From Solidesulfovibrio carbinolicus (GTDB taxonomy: Bacteria > Desulfobacterota > Desulfovibrionia > Desulfovibrionales > Desulfovibrionaceae), in contig NZ_CP026539.1 of the NCBI RefSeq assembly GCF_004135975.1, positions 1 to 64,000 of the forward strand: a DNA stretch of 64,000 nt, given 5' to 3'. A program made the translations under genes and the position numbers. Shown piece by piece: positions 26,846-36,926 of this stretch. A model generated the notes under the pieces. That model was not told the origin of the DNA. It saw nothing but the letters and a program-made list of their open reading frames with translations, and searched no databases. Each line of letters opens with the position of its first letter. Positions within the stretch are counted from its first letter, which is position 1.

Positions 26846-27616
26846 ATGTTTAATGATCTTTTTCTTGGTTTTTTGCGCTGGCCTATGTGGACGAGTCTTG
26901 CCTGGGAAGATATTTGTCAAAAATATAGACGTAACATTATAGGGCCATTTTGGATCAGCCTGAGCAATGCGCTGACTGTTGCTGCCATGGCACTCATATT
27001 TTCGCAAATTTTCAATCAAAAAATTGACACGTTTGTTCCTTATCTGGCAGCAGGCATGACGATGTGGACGTTTATCGGTTCCATAATAACAGAATCGACA
27101 AATGTTTTCGTAAACGCAAGACCGATAATGTTTTCTATTAAACTTCCAATTTCTCTGCACGTATTCAGACTATTGTTTAAAAATGTCATATCGTTGATAC
27201 ATCTTCTTGTTGTATATATTCTTGTCGCAATTTATTTTTCAACTAATTTTAATTCATATACTTGGTTTATAGTTCCAAGTTTTTTGGTGGTTATGGCGAA
27301 TGGCATATGGTTTGGCATACTATTCGGAATGATTTGTGCTCGATACAGAGATTTGGCGCAAATAGTGAGCATGCTATTCGGAATCTCCATGTATTTAACG
27401 CCCATATTTTGGACAGTTGAATCCCTAGGAAAGTATCAACCCTATCTTTTGCTCAATCCATTATATTGCATGCTAGCAATACTCAGAGACCCTCTACTGG
27501 GACAACCGCCAAACATACCAGCCTACTTCATTAGTATAACAATTGCCTGTGCCGGTTTTTATATTGCCGGTAAATTCTTTAATAAGAACAGAAACAGCCT
27601 TATTTTTTGGCTGTGA
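26846..27616 (+). CDS. wzm: ABC-2 polysaccharide exporter permease (Wzm type)
   Basis: A 256-aa permease of the ABC-2 family. About six membrane helices follow a cytoplasmic start carrying WEDICQKYRRNIIGPFWIS, the typical N-terminal interface motif of Wzm/KpsM/TagG proteins; LLLNPLYCMLAILRDPLLG precedes the last helix. The ribosome-binding site is AAAGGA. The next gene, 16 bp downstream, encodes the ATPase. Together they would flip a completed lipid-linked polysaccharide across the inner membrane. The gene is AT-rich compared with the 14-24 kb block, suggesting separate acquisition. Confidence 0.92.
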   Translation: MFNDLFLGFLRWPMWTSLAWEDICQKYRRNIIGPFWISLSNALTVAAMALIFSQIFNQKIDTFVPYLAAGMTMWTFIGSIITESTNVFVNARPIMFSIKLPISLHVFRLLFKNVISLIHLLVVYILVAIYFSTNFNSYTWFIVPSFLVVMANGIWFGILFGMICARYRDLAQIVSMLFGISMYLTPIFWTVESLGKYQPYLLLNPLYCMLAILRDPLLGQPPNIPAYFISITIACAGFYIAGKFFNKNRNSLIFWL

Positions 27617-27632
27617 GTTGTGGAGAAAGAAC

Positions 27633-28476
27633 ATGTCATTCATAAGAATTAATAACCTAAGCCTAGAAATCCCCGTATTTGAAAAAACGTCCGACGCCTT
27701 TGCTAATAAAATGTTGAACATTGCTCTGGGCGGAATGATATCTAAACTAAACAATGTTGCGACCATCCTTGCGCTTGATGATATCACCCTCGAAATAAAT
27801 AGTGGCGATTCTCTGGCACTTGTTGGACACAATGGCGCGGGAAAAAGTACTTTGCTTCGTGTTATCTCCGGCTTGTTCCTCCCAACACTAGGTTCTATAG
27901 AAGTTGAAGGAAACATCTCTTCATTTCTTTCAGTTGGCATGGGCATGGGACTACGATCTGTCCGGTTACGATAACATTTTCTTGATGGGATTGCTTCTTG
28001 GTATGACCAAGAAGCAAATTCGTATGAAACTACAGGATATCATTGATTTCACAGAGCTCGGTGAATTTATCAATTTCCCAGTCAAGACGTATTCGGCCGG
28101 TATGGCCACGCGATTATCCTTTGCTGTTGCCACGGCTATTGAGCCTGAGATACTTGTCTTAGATGAGGGGATTGGTGCTGGTGATGCGAGATTTATCCGT
28201 AAGGCCCAGGAGCGAGCCAAGGATTTATACAAAAGAACGGATATCATGATTATCGCATCGCACGATGAACCTCTGATTCGCAGCTTTTGCAATAAAGCTA
28301 TCTTACTGGAAAGAGGAAAAATAAAACAACAAGGGTCTGTCGATGAAATTATTTCAGCGTACAATTCAAAACATCACATAAATCGACTTTCAAAGTTGCC
28401 TCTAGACCACATTCATGTCCAGCTATACAAAAAAAGATATCTGCCTAATATCACTAATTTTGTTCGCTTTGCTTGA
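27633..28476 (+). pseudogene. wzt: ABC exporter ATPase (Wzt type) with one frameshift
   Basis: The first frame from 27633 contains Walker A GHNGAGKST and runs to ISSFLSVGMGMG, then goes out of frame. The second frame continues DYDLSGYDNIFLMGLLLGMT, with the signature-like YSAGMATRLSF, Walker B EILVLDEGIGAGD and the switch IIASHDEPL. Removing one G from GGG at 27947-27949 restores about 280 aa. It lacks the C-terminal carbohydrate-binding domain of long Wzt proteins, like the short KpsT/TagH type. If the shift is real, export by this pair is lost. The downstream IS66 begins right after the stop. Confidence 0.85.
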
Positions 28477-28571
28477 GGATCAACGAGATTGAGGATGTTG
28501 CAGCGCTGAAACAAATCTGTACCCGCTCACACCCTCTGGACATTTTCTATGAAATGCCCATTGTTTTCAAA

Positions 28572-29958
28572 ATGGATCACGCCATGGCGTCTGCCAAGCT
28601 CATTACGCCTGAAGTGGTCAGGCACACACCGTGGCCCATGCTGGGCTTCGTCCATGAACTGACTGTCGAGAACCGGAAGCTCCGGCTCGAAATTGAAGCA
28701 CTTCAGGCCAAGCTCAATCAGAATTCCGCTAATTCCAACAAGCCGCCGTCATCAGACAGCCCTTTCAAGCCCAGGGCGAAGAAGACCAACAAGACCGAAC
28801 CCCGCAAAAAACGCATCGGTGTCCGCCAGCAGTGTCTTCGGCCCACGGAAATCACGGAACTTCATCCCGGTCCGTGTGCATGCGGCTGCCCCGACCTGAT
28901 TGATCCCGAGCCCTACTACATCCATCAACACATCGAGATTCCCGAGCCCAGGCTCGATGTGGAACACATCATCCTTTACCAAGGCCGTTGCTCTCGGTGC
29001 GGCCGAATGATCAAAGCTCTGGTCCCGCCAGAGAAACGCACGGGCTTTGGACCCCCGGCTTTCGGCCAACATCGCCGAGCTTTGCGGCATCCATGGGGAC
29101 AGCCGTCGCGCTGTGCAGGACTACCTCTTGTCCGTCTTCGGCCTGCCCATCAGCCAAGGCGGGATTCAGAAAGTCATTGATCGGGTCTCTCAAGCCATCA
29201 AGCCACATTACGATAGCATCGCCAAGGTCGCGAGGAGCGCGCCGGTTGGACATGTTGACGAGACCTCTTGGCGTCGCAAGGCCAGACTGGTCTGGCTTTG
29301 GGTTCTGGCCAGTTCCCGCGCCGCATTGTTCATGATCCATCCCAGGCGCTCTAAAGCCGCGTTCGAGGAGCTTGTCCAGGGATGGTCCGGCATTCTGGTC
29401 GCCGACGGTTACGCCGTGTATCGCCAATGGGTGGGGCTGCGACAGGCCTGTCTGGCGCACCTGATCCGCGAGGCTGAGGGGTTGGCCGAGCGCAAAGACG
29501 CAGCCTTGGCCCAGTGTGGAACCTGGGCGAGAGACGAACTTAGGCGGCTGTGCCATATGGCCAAAGCCCCGCCTACCGTCGGCGAATGGCGGGCGTTCAT
29601 CGCGCGACTCCATCGCTTGATTTCGATCTACGGCGATCGCAAGGATCCCGCAGGTAGGCTGGTCCGTCACCTGGAACGTGAGATAGAGCATTTGTGGTTG
29701 TTCCTCCAAGAGGCCGGCGTTGAGCCGACGAACAACCTCGCGGAGCGGACGTTGCGATTCGGGGTGCTCTGGCGCAAGAGAAGTCTCGGAACCGCCAGTG
29801 AAAGTGGTGACAACTGGGTTGAACGCATCCTCAGCTTGCGCCAGACGTGCAGAATTCAGGGAAGGCGAACCTTCCCGGTGCTGGTCGATGCGATGGCGGC
29901 CGCTTTTCAAACTCGGTCTCCGAGCCTGGATTGGATTCAGGCGCTGCTTATCCCGTGA
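28572..29958 (+). pseudogene. IS66-family single-ORF transposase with one frameshift
   Basis: The N-terminal part from about 28572 (MDHAMASAKLITPEVV) shows the IS66 leader coiled coil (LTVENRKLRLEIEALQAKLN) and NSSNSNKPPSSD-like residues, plus a CxCxC zinc-like block near 28870-28900. In the C5 run at 29052-29056 the frame shifts by one base; it continues as RLSANIAELCGIHGDSRRAV, HVDETSWRRKARLVWLW, SRAALFMIHP, and ends EPTNNLAERTLRFGVLWRKR. About 460 aa when joined. No tnpA/tnpB lies alongside, as in the ISBst12 branch. The true start is uncertain because the frame is open upstream to 28473. Confidence 0.8.
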
Positions 29959-30274
29959 GCGCATAACACAAATCTAGTATCGCTTCCTCAAACAGCGGTT
30001 TGCCGGTGTAGTACCCTTGGTCTTGCCGAACCCTGCCTACATGCGCAACGTCGCCGCTTGCTCCTCCGTCAACTCAACTTTTATCAGAGCCCATACTGGC
30101 TGCCTTAACCAAAAACCAATATATGGATTTCTTTCAAGGATGTACCACTAGACATCGTTGATGAAATTTGCTTAAATCTTTAAATTTCTACATCTAAGCT
30201 TCCATCCGTCTGAAAACATTTTTCTGATCATTCAGGGTTTTTCGTGGATAGTTGGCCGGTTATGTTCCTCCCCG
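29959..30274. other. Spacer between IS66 and ISL3 relics
   Basis: Probably the IS66 right flank and AT-rich spacer; no gene recognised on either strand. Confidence 0.4.
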
Positions 30275-31490
30275 GAGGCCCCCTGTCAAGGACACGGAGC
30301 TGTATTCGCGGATTCGCGGCCTGACCAGTCATGGTGTTGAAGCGATTGAACTGACTGTGGCTGATGGCCGGGTGGACATTCCTGTGAAGCATGGCACCGG
30401 TGTCCGGTGAACCTGCCCCACATGGGCCGCGAACTGGCTTACCGTGACCATGCCGAACCTCGGGTCTGGCGTCATCGGGACACGTGCCAGTTCAAGGCGT
30501 TCTTTCACGCGCAGATTCCGCGAGTGGACTGCTCCGAGCATGGTGTGTTGCAGGTCAAGGTGCCATGGGCTGAAAGCAAGGACCGCTTCCCTTGCTGAGG
30601 AAACGCTTGATCATTGACGTTTTAACCGAGTGTGCCAGCGTCATGAGAGCGCAGCGCATCCTGTATCTCACTTGGGACGAGGCCTGGGGCATTATGGCGT
30701 GAGCTGTACGCAGAGGCCTGGAACGTAAGCAATCGCACCCGCGCGATATCTTGGCGTAGATGAGAAAGCGTTCCGCAAGGGGCACGAATACGTGACTGTG
30801 GTTTGCGACCTATCAGCAGCGCCGTGGAGTAGGTGGCCGATTAACGGAAAACCGAGCGTTTTGAGGGATCTAGATCCAATTAATCAAGGAGTAGTTGGCG
30901 CAAATCAAGGCGGTGGCCGTGGGCATGTGGGAGCCCTACTTCAAGGCCACACTCAAGCATGTGCCCGGCGAGGCTGGAAAGATCGTCATAACCGGCTCTC
31001 TATCATGAAGTACGTGAGCGAAACGGTGGACCGGGTACGCAAGCAGAAGCACCGTGAGCTTATGGGACAGGAAGACCACACTCTCAAAGGGACCAAATAC
31101 CTCTGACTCTACCGCGAGGAGAATCTGCCGGACATGTTCGACCAGCTCTGGAGGTCTTGAAGGCGACGAACCTGAAAGTGGCTCAGGCTGGCAATGAAGG
31201 AAAGTCTGAACGGTGCCTGGGAATACCTCAGCACGGGCTGGGCCGAGCGTTTCGTGAAGCGCTAGCTGGCTCAATGCGCAAGGTGAGCGGGCTGACCCAA
31301 CGGTATCTGAGGAACATCTTGACCTTTTGTCGCCACCGGATCACAAACGGCGTGGGCGTGGAGCTGAACAGCGAGATCATGGCCATCAAACGGAAAGTTT
31401 GCGGCTACAGGAATCGGGACCACTTCAAGACTGCCATCTATTTCTCCTGCGGCGGCCTGGACTCCTACCCAGTCAGCTCGTAGATGAGGG
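30275..31490 (+). pseudogene. ISL3-family transposase, decayed full-length relic
   Basis: The order of ISL3 transposase segments is preserved but spread over all three frames with many stops: RDHAEPRVWRHRDTCQFK and ARIPRVECPEHG-like zinc-finger parts (30430-30560); RLIIDVLTECASVMRAQ (30605); AQIKAVAVGMWEPYFKA and KHVPGEAGKIV (30900-30990); VRKQKHRELM...LKGTKYL (31040-31105); LRNILTFCRHRITNGV, SEIMAIKRKVCGYRNRDH and FKTAIYFSCGGLDS (31305-31465). It shares its two ends with the deleted copy at 7292-7770. It forms the left border of the 31.7-37.7 kb operon. Confidence 0.8.
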
Positions 31491-31708
31491 GCCCACGGAA
31501 TACTCGGAAGAGCCCATTCCTTAACCTCGATAGAATTTTTTAAGAATAATATCGGTGGCATGCGTAACATCTGCCTGCGATTGTACAAAAAAACTGTCCA
31601 ATCTAGGCTAAAGCTCAGCGGCAAAGGCCGTTTTGTCCACTAGAGGCGCCTCAAAGCGGGGCTTCTGAAAACATGGAGCCCTCGTTCATACTATTTTGGG
31701 GATTTGCG
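31491..31708. other. Leader of the DegT operon
   Basis: No gene seen. It presumably holds the promoter; GGGG at about 31696-31699 may be the ribosome-binding site of the ATG at 31709. Confidence 0.4.
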
Positions 31709-32860
31709 ATGACAAAAGACTACATCCCTTTCGGTACTCCGGATTTCACTGAGGCAGAAATCGAAGCGGTTACCCGTGTCATGCGCTCAGGATGGGTTGG
31801 GATGGGAAAGGAAACCATCGCTTTCGAGAAGGAACTGAGCGACTACATCGGTGCACATGAAGTTGTTACAGTCAATTCATGCACTTCCGCTCTTTTTCTT
31901 GCCCTATTGATTGAAGGCATTGGTCCGGGTGATGAAGTAATTGTTCCGAGCTTGACCTGGTGTGCCACAGCCAATGCGGCACTCTATCTTGGTGCTAAGC
32001 CTGTATTCTGCGACGTAGATTCGCAGAGCATGTGTGTGACGCCGAAAACGGTTGCCGAAAAGCTCACCTCGCGAACAAAGGCAGTTATTGTTGTTCACTA
32101 CGGTGGCTACGCTGTTGATGTAGATGAATTACGCCAAACATTACCAAAACATGTGGCAATAATCGAAGACGCCGCCCACGCATTTGGTTCCTACTATAAC
32201 AACAAAAAATGCGTTGGGGCTTCGGGAAATCTAGTTTGTTTTAGTTTCTACGCCAACAAGAATTTGTCAACAGCCGATGGTGGGGCTATAGCGCTTTTCG
32301 ATCCCTGCAAAGCGGAACGTTTGCGATCGCTGCGTATGAGCGGCATGGATTCCAACGCGTGGTCTCGCTATACTAAAGCATCCACGGTTTTTGTCGCAAG
32401 CTTGACCGAACTTGGTTATAAAATGAACCTCACCGACCTACAAGCTGCTATTGGTCGTGTGCAACTTCGTCGTCTGGGCGAAATGGCAAACGTCAGATTT
32501 GAGATAGCAAAGCGCTACAAGCAGAGAATCGATGAACTTAGGATGGATATTTCGTTCCAAAGTGGCGTTTTTGATAAAAGTCATGCGCGACACTTGTTTG
32601 TCGCCATGTTCGATATAACTAAGACCGGAATTAAACGCGATGACTTGCTGTTGGCACTTCGGACCAGAAATATCGGCGCAAGCATTCATTACAGACCATT
32701 GCACAGCCAACCGCTTTATGCAGGCCACGGCGTCCCGTCTTTGCCCATCACTGAATCTTTGGCCGAGAGTATCATGACCTTGCCCATCAGTGCGAAGATG
32801 ACATTGACCCAAGTTGATTATGTCGTCGAGCAACTGGCCGCTCTACTGATAAAGGAGTAA
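31709..32860 (+). CDS. DegT/DnrJ/EryC1/StrS-family PLP aminotransferase
   Basis: 383 aa from the ATG at 31709. The PLP-binding lysine is K184 in FYANKNLSTADGG; other family marks are GWVGMGKETIAFE, VNSCTSALFLAL, GDEVIVPSLTWCATANA, and IEDAAHAFGS. Such enzymes transfer an amino group from glutamate to keto-sugars (nucleotide-linked or cyclitol) to make amino sugars. It starts a tightly spaced operon: the radical SAM gene begins 2 bp after its stop. Its product is probably an amino sugar or amino-polyol for a glycan or glycan-like metabolite (inference). Confidence 0.92.
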   Translation: MTKDYIPFGTPDFTEAEIEAVTRVMRSGWVGMGKETIAFEKELSDYIGAHEVVTVNSCTSALFLALLIEGIGPGDEVIVPSLTWCATANAALYLGAKPVFCDVDSQSMCVTPKTVAEKLTSRTKAVIVVHYGGYAVDVDELRQTLPKHVAIIEDAAHAFGSYYNNKKCVGASGNLVCFSFYANKNLSTADGGAIALFDPCKAERLRSLRMSGMDSNAWSRYTKASTVFVASLTELGYKMNLTDLQAAIGRVQLRRLGEMANVRFEIAKRYKQRIDELRMDISFQSGVFDKSHARHLFVAMFDITKTGIKRDDLLLALRTRNIGASIHYRPLHSQPLYAGHGVPSLPITESLAESIMTLPISAKMTLTQVDYVVEQLAALLIKE

Positions 32861-32862
32861 TA

Positions 32863-33873
32863 ATGAGTAGTACAGCGCAGATAGTCACAAAAACTGAATA
32901 CGAATTTGGCAGTCGTTTGACGGCTGAATTTCCTTCACAAATCTTGATGGACATTACTGAGACTTGCAATCTGGCATGCACCCATTGCCCGCATCCGGCA
33001 TTTACAAAATCCAAGCACTACGCCGGCCGCCACCTCAACCCTGCGCTGAATGAAAAGATGATTGAGGAAGTATGCCGATACGGGGGAGGGCGTACTCAAT
33101 ATATTCGTTATGCCAGCAACGGCGAGCCATTGCTGCATCCCAATGGTTATGAAATGATTCAGGCGGCGGTGGATCATTCTGGTGTTTTTGTTACCCTGAC
33201 CACAAATGGCAAGATTATGAATGAGAAGCGTACGCAACGCTTGCTTGAATCAGGCGTACATCTGATTGACATCAGCATAGATGCTTTCAAAGCTGAGACC
33301 TACGCCAAAATTCGCGTCAAAGGCAATCTTGACGTTACACGAGAAAACGTGTTGCGATTAATCCGCTGGGCACGGGAATCAAAGGCGAAAACAAAGATCG
33401 TGGTCAGTTTCATTGAGCAGCCAGAGAACGCCTCAGAAACTTTGGATTTTGAGTCATATTGGAAAAATCAGGGTGCCGACTATGTGATTCTTCGGCGCTT
33501 GCACTCCTGCTCTGGGGCGATCGAGGAGTTGGCCACTCAACGACGCCAGTCGCTGCATTCTTTGAAACGAAGACCATGCCTTTACCCTTGGGAGCGTGTC
33601 GTGATTAACGCGCGCGGGGACCTAGCCTTCTGCCCCTCAGACTGGGTGCACGGTTCCTTTGTCGCGGACTACCACAATACGACAATCAAGGCCGAGTGGC
33701 AGGGCGAGTTCTATCGCCGCTTGCGTGAGGCGCACATGAGCAACAACTTCAGCAACCATGCTTTCTGCGGGCAGTGTCCAGACTGGTCAGCGACTCGCTG
33801 GCCCCATGAGGGGCGTAGTTACGCTGACATGGTTGAAGAATTAACTCATCAAGAGAATTTTTTCGATGATTAA
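32863..33873 (+). CDS. Radical SAM enzyme with SPASM-like C-terminus
   Basis: 336 aa. The iron-sulfur/SAM motif CNLACTHC occupies C35, C39 and C42; YIRYASNGEPLLHP and LTTNGKIM are further radical SAM core marks. The C-terminus has cysteines in CLYPWERVVINARGDLAFCP and FCGQCPDW, the SPASM/twitch pattern for auxiliary clusters. It overlaps the next methyltransferase start by 8 bp. Radical SAM/SPASM enzymes in sugar operons may perform dehydrogenation, dehydration or epimerisation. The substrate is not predictable here, but coupling to a DegT enzyme suggests a sugar or amino-sugar step. Confidence 0.88.
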   Translation: MSSTAQIVTKTEYEFGSRLTAEFPSQILMDITETCNLACTHCPHPAFTKSKHYAGRHLNPALNEKMIEEVCRYGGGRTQYIRYASNGEPLLHPNGYEMIQAAVDHSGVFVTLTTNGKIMNEKRTQRLLESGVHLIDISIDAFKAETYAKIRVKGNLDVTRENVLRLIRWARESKAKTKIVVSFIEQPENASETLDFESYWKNQGADYVILRRLHSCSGAIEELATQRRQSLHSLKRRPCLYPWERVVINARGDLAFCPSDWVHGSFVADYHNTTIKAEWQGEFYRRLREAHMSNNFSNHAFCGQCPDWSATRWPHEGRSYADMVEELTHQENFFDD

Positions 33874-34585
33874 CATTACAAAACCAATTGCCACACAGAT
33901 CGAAGATGCGGTCAGGGACATCCCGGGTTGGTCCCCACTGGATCAACTTCAGAGTTTATTTACACTGGCTTTTTCTTGTGCGCATTTGCCAGGCGACATT
34001 CTGGAGCTTGGGTCTTGGTGCGGGCGCTCAGCAGTAGCTCTTGGCATGGCGGCTCGATTGGCTGGGGATACCAAAGTCCACTGTGTTGACCTGTTCCCTG
34101 AGAAAAGTGATTGGTACCAGAACGACGATGAAACCTACTCGTTTGCGGTTACCATTGACGGGAGAAAAGTGGGTGCTTACGGAGAACAAACCGTATGGAA
34201 GGAGCCTTATCTACGAGATATTGTCCCCGTTTATGAGCGTTTTTCAGGAACCATTGAAGCATTTGAGAGTTCTATCACAGCAAACGGACTTTCTGACTTG
34301 GTTATACCTTTTAAAGGTGATCTTCAGTCTTTTTCAGCCAGCATTGAGAAAACTTTAGCACTACGAATGGCATTCATCGATGGAGACCATAGTTACACAG
34401 CTGTCGTTGAGGACATTAGGATTGTCGAAAAGTACCTACTTCCCGGCGGCTGGATTTGCTTTGATGATGCCTTCTCAAATTACGAAGGCGTCAACCAGGC
34501 CATAGAGAAACACATACTTGGCAGTGGACGTTATCACTTATGTCAGCAACTAACGCGAAAATTTTTTGTGGCACAGTTGCGCTAA
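33866..34585 (+). CDS. Class I SAM-dependent methyltransferase (Methyltransf_24-like)
   Basis: 239 aa. SAM-binding motif I GDILELGSWCGRSAVALG begins at residue 43; HCVDLFP is motif II; MAFIDGDHSYTAVVEDI (about 168) and LLPGGWICFDDAF match the Methyltransf_24/TylF-like class used on sugars. It starts 8 bp inside the radical SAM gene, indicating translational coupling. Probable O-methylation of a sugar; the acceptor is unknown. Confidence 0.87.
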   Translation: MINITKPIATQIEDAVRDIPGWSPLDQLQSLFTLAFSCAHLPGDILELGSWCGRSAVALGMAARLAGDTKVHCVDLFPEKSDWYQNDDETYSFAVTIDGRKVGAYGEQTVWKEPYLRDIVPVYERFSGTIEAFESSITANGLSDLVIPFKGDLQSFSASIEKTLALRMAFIDGDHSYTAVVEDIRIVEKYLLPGGWICFDDAFSNYEGVNQAIEKHILGSGRYHLCQQLTRKFFVAQLR

Positions 34586-34601
34586 TACGGACTCAATCGA
34601 T

Positions 34602-34809
34602 GACCTCTAATAAGCCCCGTAAAGTGATACATCATTATCGCATGCGCCACAAGACGCGTATCGAATTTGTTAAGAGTGTGGTTTGTGAGATGACTCCCAT
34701 GCTAGTAAGGGACAAGAGGAATGGTGTGTGTATTTCCGTACTAGATTTTGACCTTGATCTTTACGAGTCGACGCTGATTGCTTTGGAGCATGTTGCACTC
34801 TTGGCGTAA
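34602..34809 (+). pseudogene. Fragment of a TylF/macrocin-O-methyltransferase-like gene
   Basis: About 68 codons. The stretch FVKSVVCEMTPMLVRDKRNG followed by CISVLDFDLDLYESTLIALE resembles the conserved core of TylF-type sugar O-methyltransferases, whose usual form is near 250 aa. Both ends are missing; the frame overlaps the preceding methyltransferase's 3' end. Interpreted as a degraded gene between the methyltransferase and WbqC; it could be a short expressed ORF but would lack the SAM site. Confidence 0.55.
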
Positions 34810-34840
34810 CAATCCTACAGAATTTTTTTGAGGTGAGTTG

Positions 34841-35548
34841 GTGAAGGTTGGCATCATTCAATCGTCCTATATACCGTGGCGTGGTTATTTCGACTTCATC
34901 GCTAGCGTGGATATCTTCGTTTTTTATGATGACGTTCAGTACACGACGCGTGACTGGCGAAATCGAAACAGGCTCAAGACGCCAAGAGGTACAGAATGGA
35001 TCACTGTGCCGGTTTCTCACCAAAGTCGTAGCAAACTTATCTGTGAAACGCTGATTGATCTCACTACGCCCTGGACCAAAAAACACTTGCGAACTTGGGA
35101 GTTGAACTATCGAAAATCTCCCAACTTCAACATTGCGACAGAGTTACTTGCAGAAATTAATGATCCAGAGCAAACGACCATCAGCAAATTAAACATCAAA
35201 CTTATTCACCGCATTTGTGATTACCTTGAAATCAAAACGCCGATGATCCTGTCCAGCGAGTTGTCTCTAAAAGGCAGAAGAACGGAACGCCTAATTGAGA
35301 TATTAAAAAAACTGAATGCCACAACCTATCTGAGCGGACCCAATGCCGATGCCTACCTGGACAAAGATTTGTTCAGAGAATACGGCATTCAACTCGAGTA
35401 CAAATCCTATGATTATACTCCCTACCCCCAGTTGTGGGGTGAATTCATTGGCGACGTGACCGTGCTGGACTTGGTTGCCAATTGTGGGGCTGATGCAAAA
35501 AAATTCCTTCAGAGCCGTACTCCAGACAGGGTGGTAGTTCCAAAGTGA
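34841..35548 (+). CDS. WbqC-family protein
   Basis: 235 aa from the GTG at 34841 (ribosome-binding site GAGGTGA). It has the WbqC hallmark start VGIIQSSYIPWRGYFDFIAS, FVFYDDVQYTTRDWRNRN, TYLSGPNADAYLD and YPQLWGEF. WbqC-like proteins are common in O-antigen and modified-sugar loci; their biochemical role is not firmly established. Its TGA overlaps the GTG of the next glycosyltransferase (GTGA), so the two are coupled. Confidence 0.92.
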   Translation: MKVGIIQSSYIPWRGYFDFIASVDIFVFYDDVQYTTRDWRNRNRLKTPRGTEWITVPVSHQSRSKLICETLIDLTTPWTKKHLRTWELNYRKSPNFNIATELLAEINDPEQTTISKLNIKLIHRICDYLEIKTPMILSSELSLKGRRTERLIEILKKLNATTYLSGPNADAYLDKDLFREYGIQLEYKSYDYTPYPQLWGEFIGDVTVLDLVANCGADAKKFLQSRTPDRVVVPK

Positions 35549-36747
35549 TAAAAGAGCCTCTGTCCATAGCTATTTTCGGCAACACTAATAATTATCCTTT
35601 GTTGCTCGCACAGGGACTGAAAGCCCTTGGGCATAAAGTACGCTTAGTAATTAATCGGAAGGAAATACTTCACCGGCCAGAGTCGCGTTATCCTAATTGG
35701 ATAAATCGCTATCCCGACTGGATTTTTGATTGTTCAAATATCACGGATGATGACGTTGCTTGTCAAACACGACAACTTGATCAAGCCATTCGTCTTCTTA
35801 CACACCGAGTAGATCTGGTTATTCTAAACGATGTTGGGCCTGCTCTGGCGTGGGCTCTGCATTCACCACATATTGTTGTGCTGACTGGAAGTGATCTCGC
35901 ATTTTATGCCAGCTTCGATTCGTTGCAAATTCGAACAAAATGTTGGAGCAACGAATTCAAGCGCTCTCTCCAAGGAAGGAGATGGCTACTAAGTTTTTCT
36001 GATTTTGTGGCTCGACAGCGGGATGGCATTCTTGCTGCCGAGTTAGTCTGTTATAGCAAGCGAGGATTGATACCGTCTGGAGATATATTGCTTGATGAAA
36101 TTGGAGTTGAGGATCACCGTCGCTTAATGCTTTTTATTTCTAACACAGTAGACATTCAGCCCCAAAGAGCGCCAAGGAACGAACGCCTCACGATTCTTTG
36201 TGGGTGCCGAATCGTCTATAGGCCAGACAAACACCCTGCTCTCGGTGCCATCGACTTTAAGGGCACGGATATTCTGATCAAGGGTTTTGCGCAATATATC
36301 AGATCAGGCGAACAGGGGATCTTAAGATTGCCGAGAAAAGGGCAGGATCTCGATGCAGCCATCACGCTGATCTCCGACCTTGGAATTGAGAAGCATATCG
36401 ATTGGCTAGACGCGATGCCTCTGGCTCGCTTTTATCAGGAGATGTCCGCAGCTGATCTGGTTTGTGACCAATTCGGTACTTCGTTCCCCGGCATGGTAAC
36501 GACGGATGCGTTTGCATTAGGCCGTCCAGTGATGGCTAAAATGCGTAACGAAATTTTTGGTAAACTGTTCCCCGAGCCTTTGCCTGGATTTGATGCGGTT
36601 TCCCCAGAGCAGATTTGCGAACACTTGATGGCGATTAGAAAGGATAGTGACTTACTGGAAACAGTAGGCCAGAAGAGCAGAAACTACGCTGAAAAGTACC
36701 TTTCACCTGAAGCTATGGCAAAGAATCTTTTAACAACTTGGCGTTAG
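35545..36747 (+). CDS. GT-B glycosyltransferase-like protein
   Basis: 400 aa, starting at the GTG that overlaps the wbqC stop. The N-terminus IAIFGNTNNYPLLLAQGLKA is a Rossmann-like start; LVILNDVGPALAWAL and VVLTGSDLAFYAS follow. In the C-terminal half DFKGTDILIKGFAQYI and FGTSFPGMVTTDAFALGRPV replace the usual EX7E block, and the second Glu is Asp, so it is a divergent or non-GT4 member. Likely transfers the sugar made by the upstream enzymes; activity uncertain. Confidence 0.75.
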   Translation: MIKEPLSIAIFGNTNNYPLLLAQGLKALGHKVRLVINRKEILHRPESRYPNWINRYPDWIFDCSNITDDDVACQTRQLDQAIRLLTHRVDLVILNDVGPALAWALHSPHIVVLTGSDLAFYASFDSLQIRTKCWSNEFKRSLQGRRWLLSFSDFVARQRDGILAAELVCYSKRGLIPSGDILLDEIGVEDHRRLMLFISNTVDIQPQRAPRNERLTILCGCRIVYRPDKHPALGAIDFKGTDILIKGFAQYIRSGEQGILRLPRKGQDLDAAITLISDLGIEKHIDWLDAMPLARFYQEMSAADLVCDQFGTSFPGMVTTDAFALGRPVMAKMRNEIFGKLFPEPLPGFDAVSPEQICEHLMAIRKDSDLLETVGQKSRNYAEKYLSPEAMAKNLLTTWR

Positions 36748-36926
36748 CAATAGTGCAAACTTTTTAATAATACTGTTTTAACATGTCAAAATTCACGCAT
36801 TAAATTTAGAACACAACAATGCTGACACGATCAGTCTGAAACAAGTTTTATGGCTGCGCCATACCAGCTTTACACAGACACATTACTGATAAAGATCGTC
36901 AACTTAAGGACAAAAGGACCACGCAT
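36748..36926. other. AT-rich spacer with ribosome-binding site AAAGGA
   Basis: No gene. AAAGGACC at about 36913-36920 precedes the ATG at 36927. A promoter could lie here, so the last methyltransferase may be separately transcribed. Confidence 0.4.
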
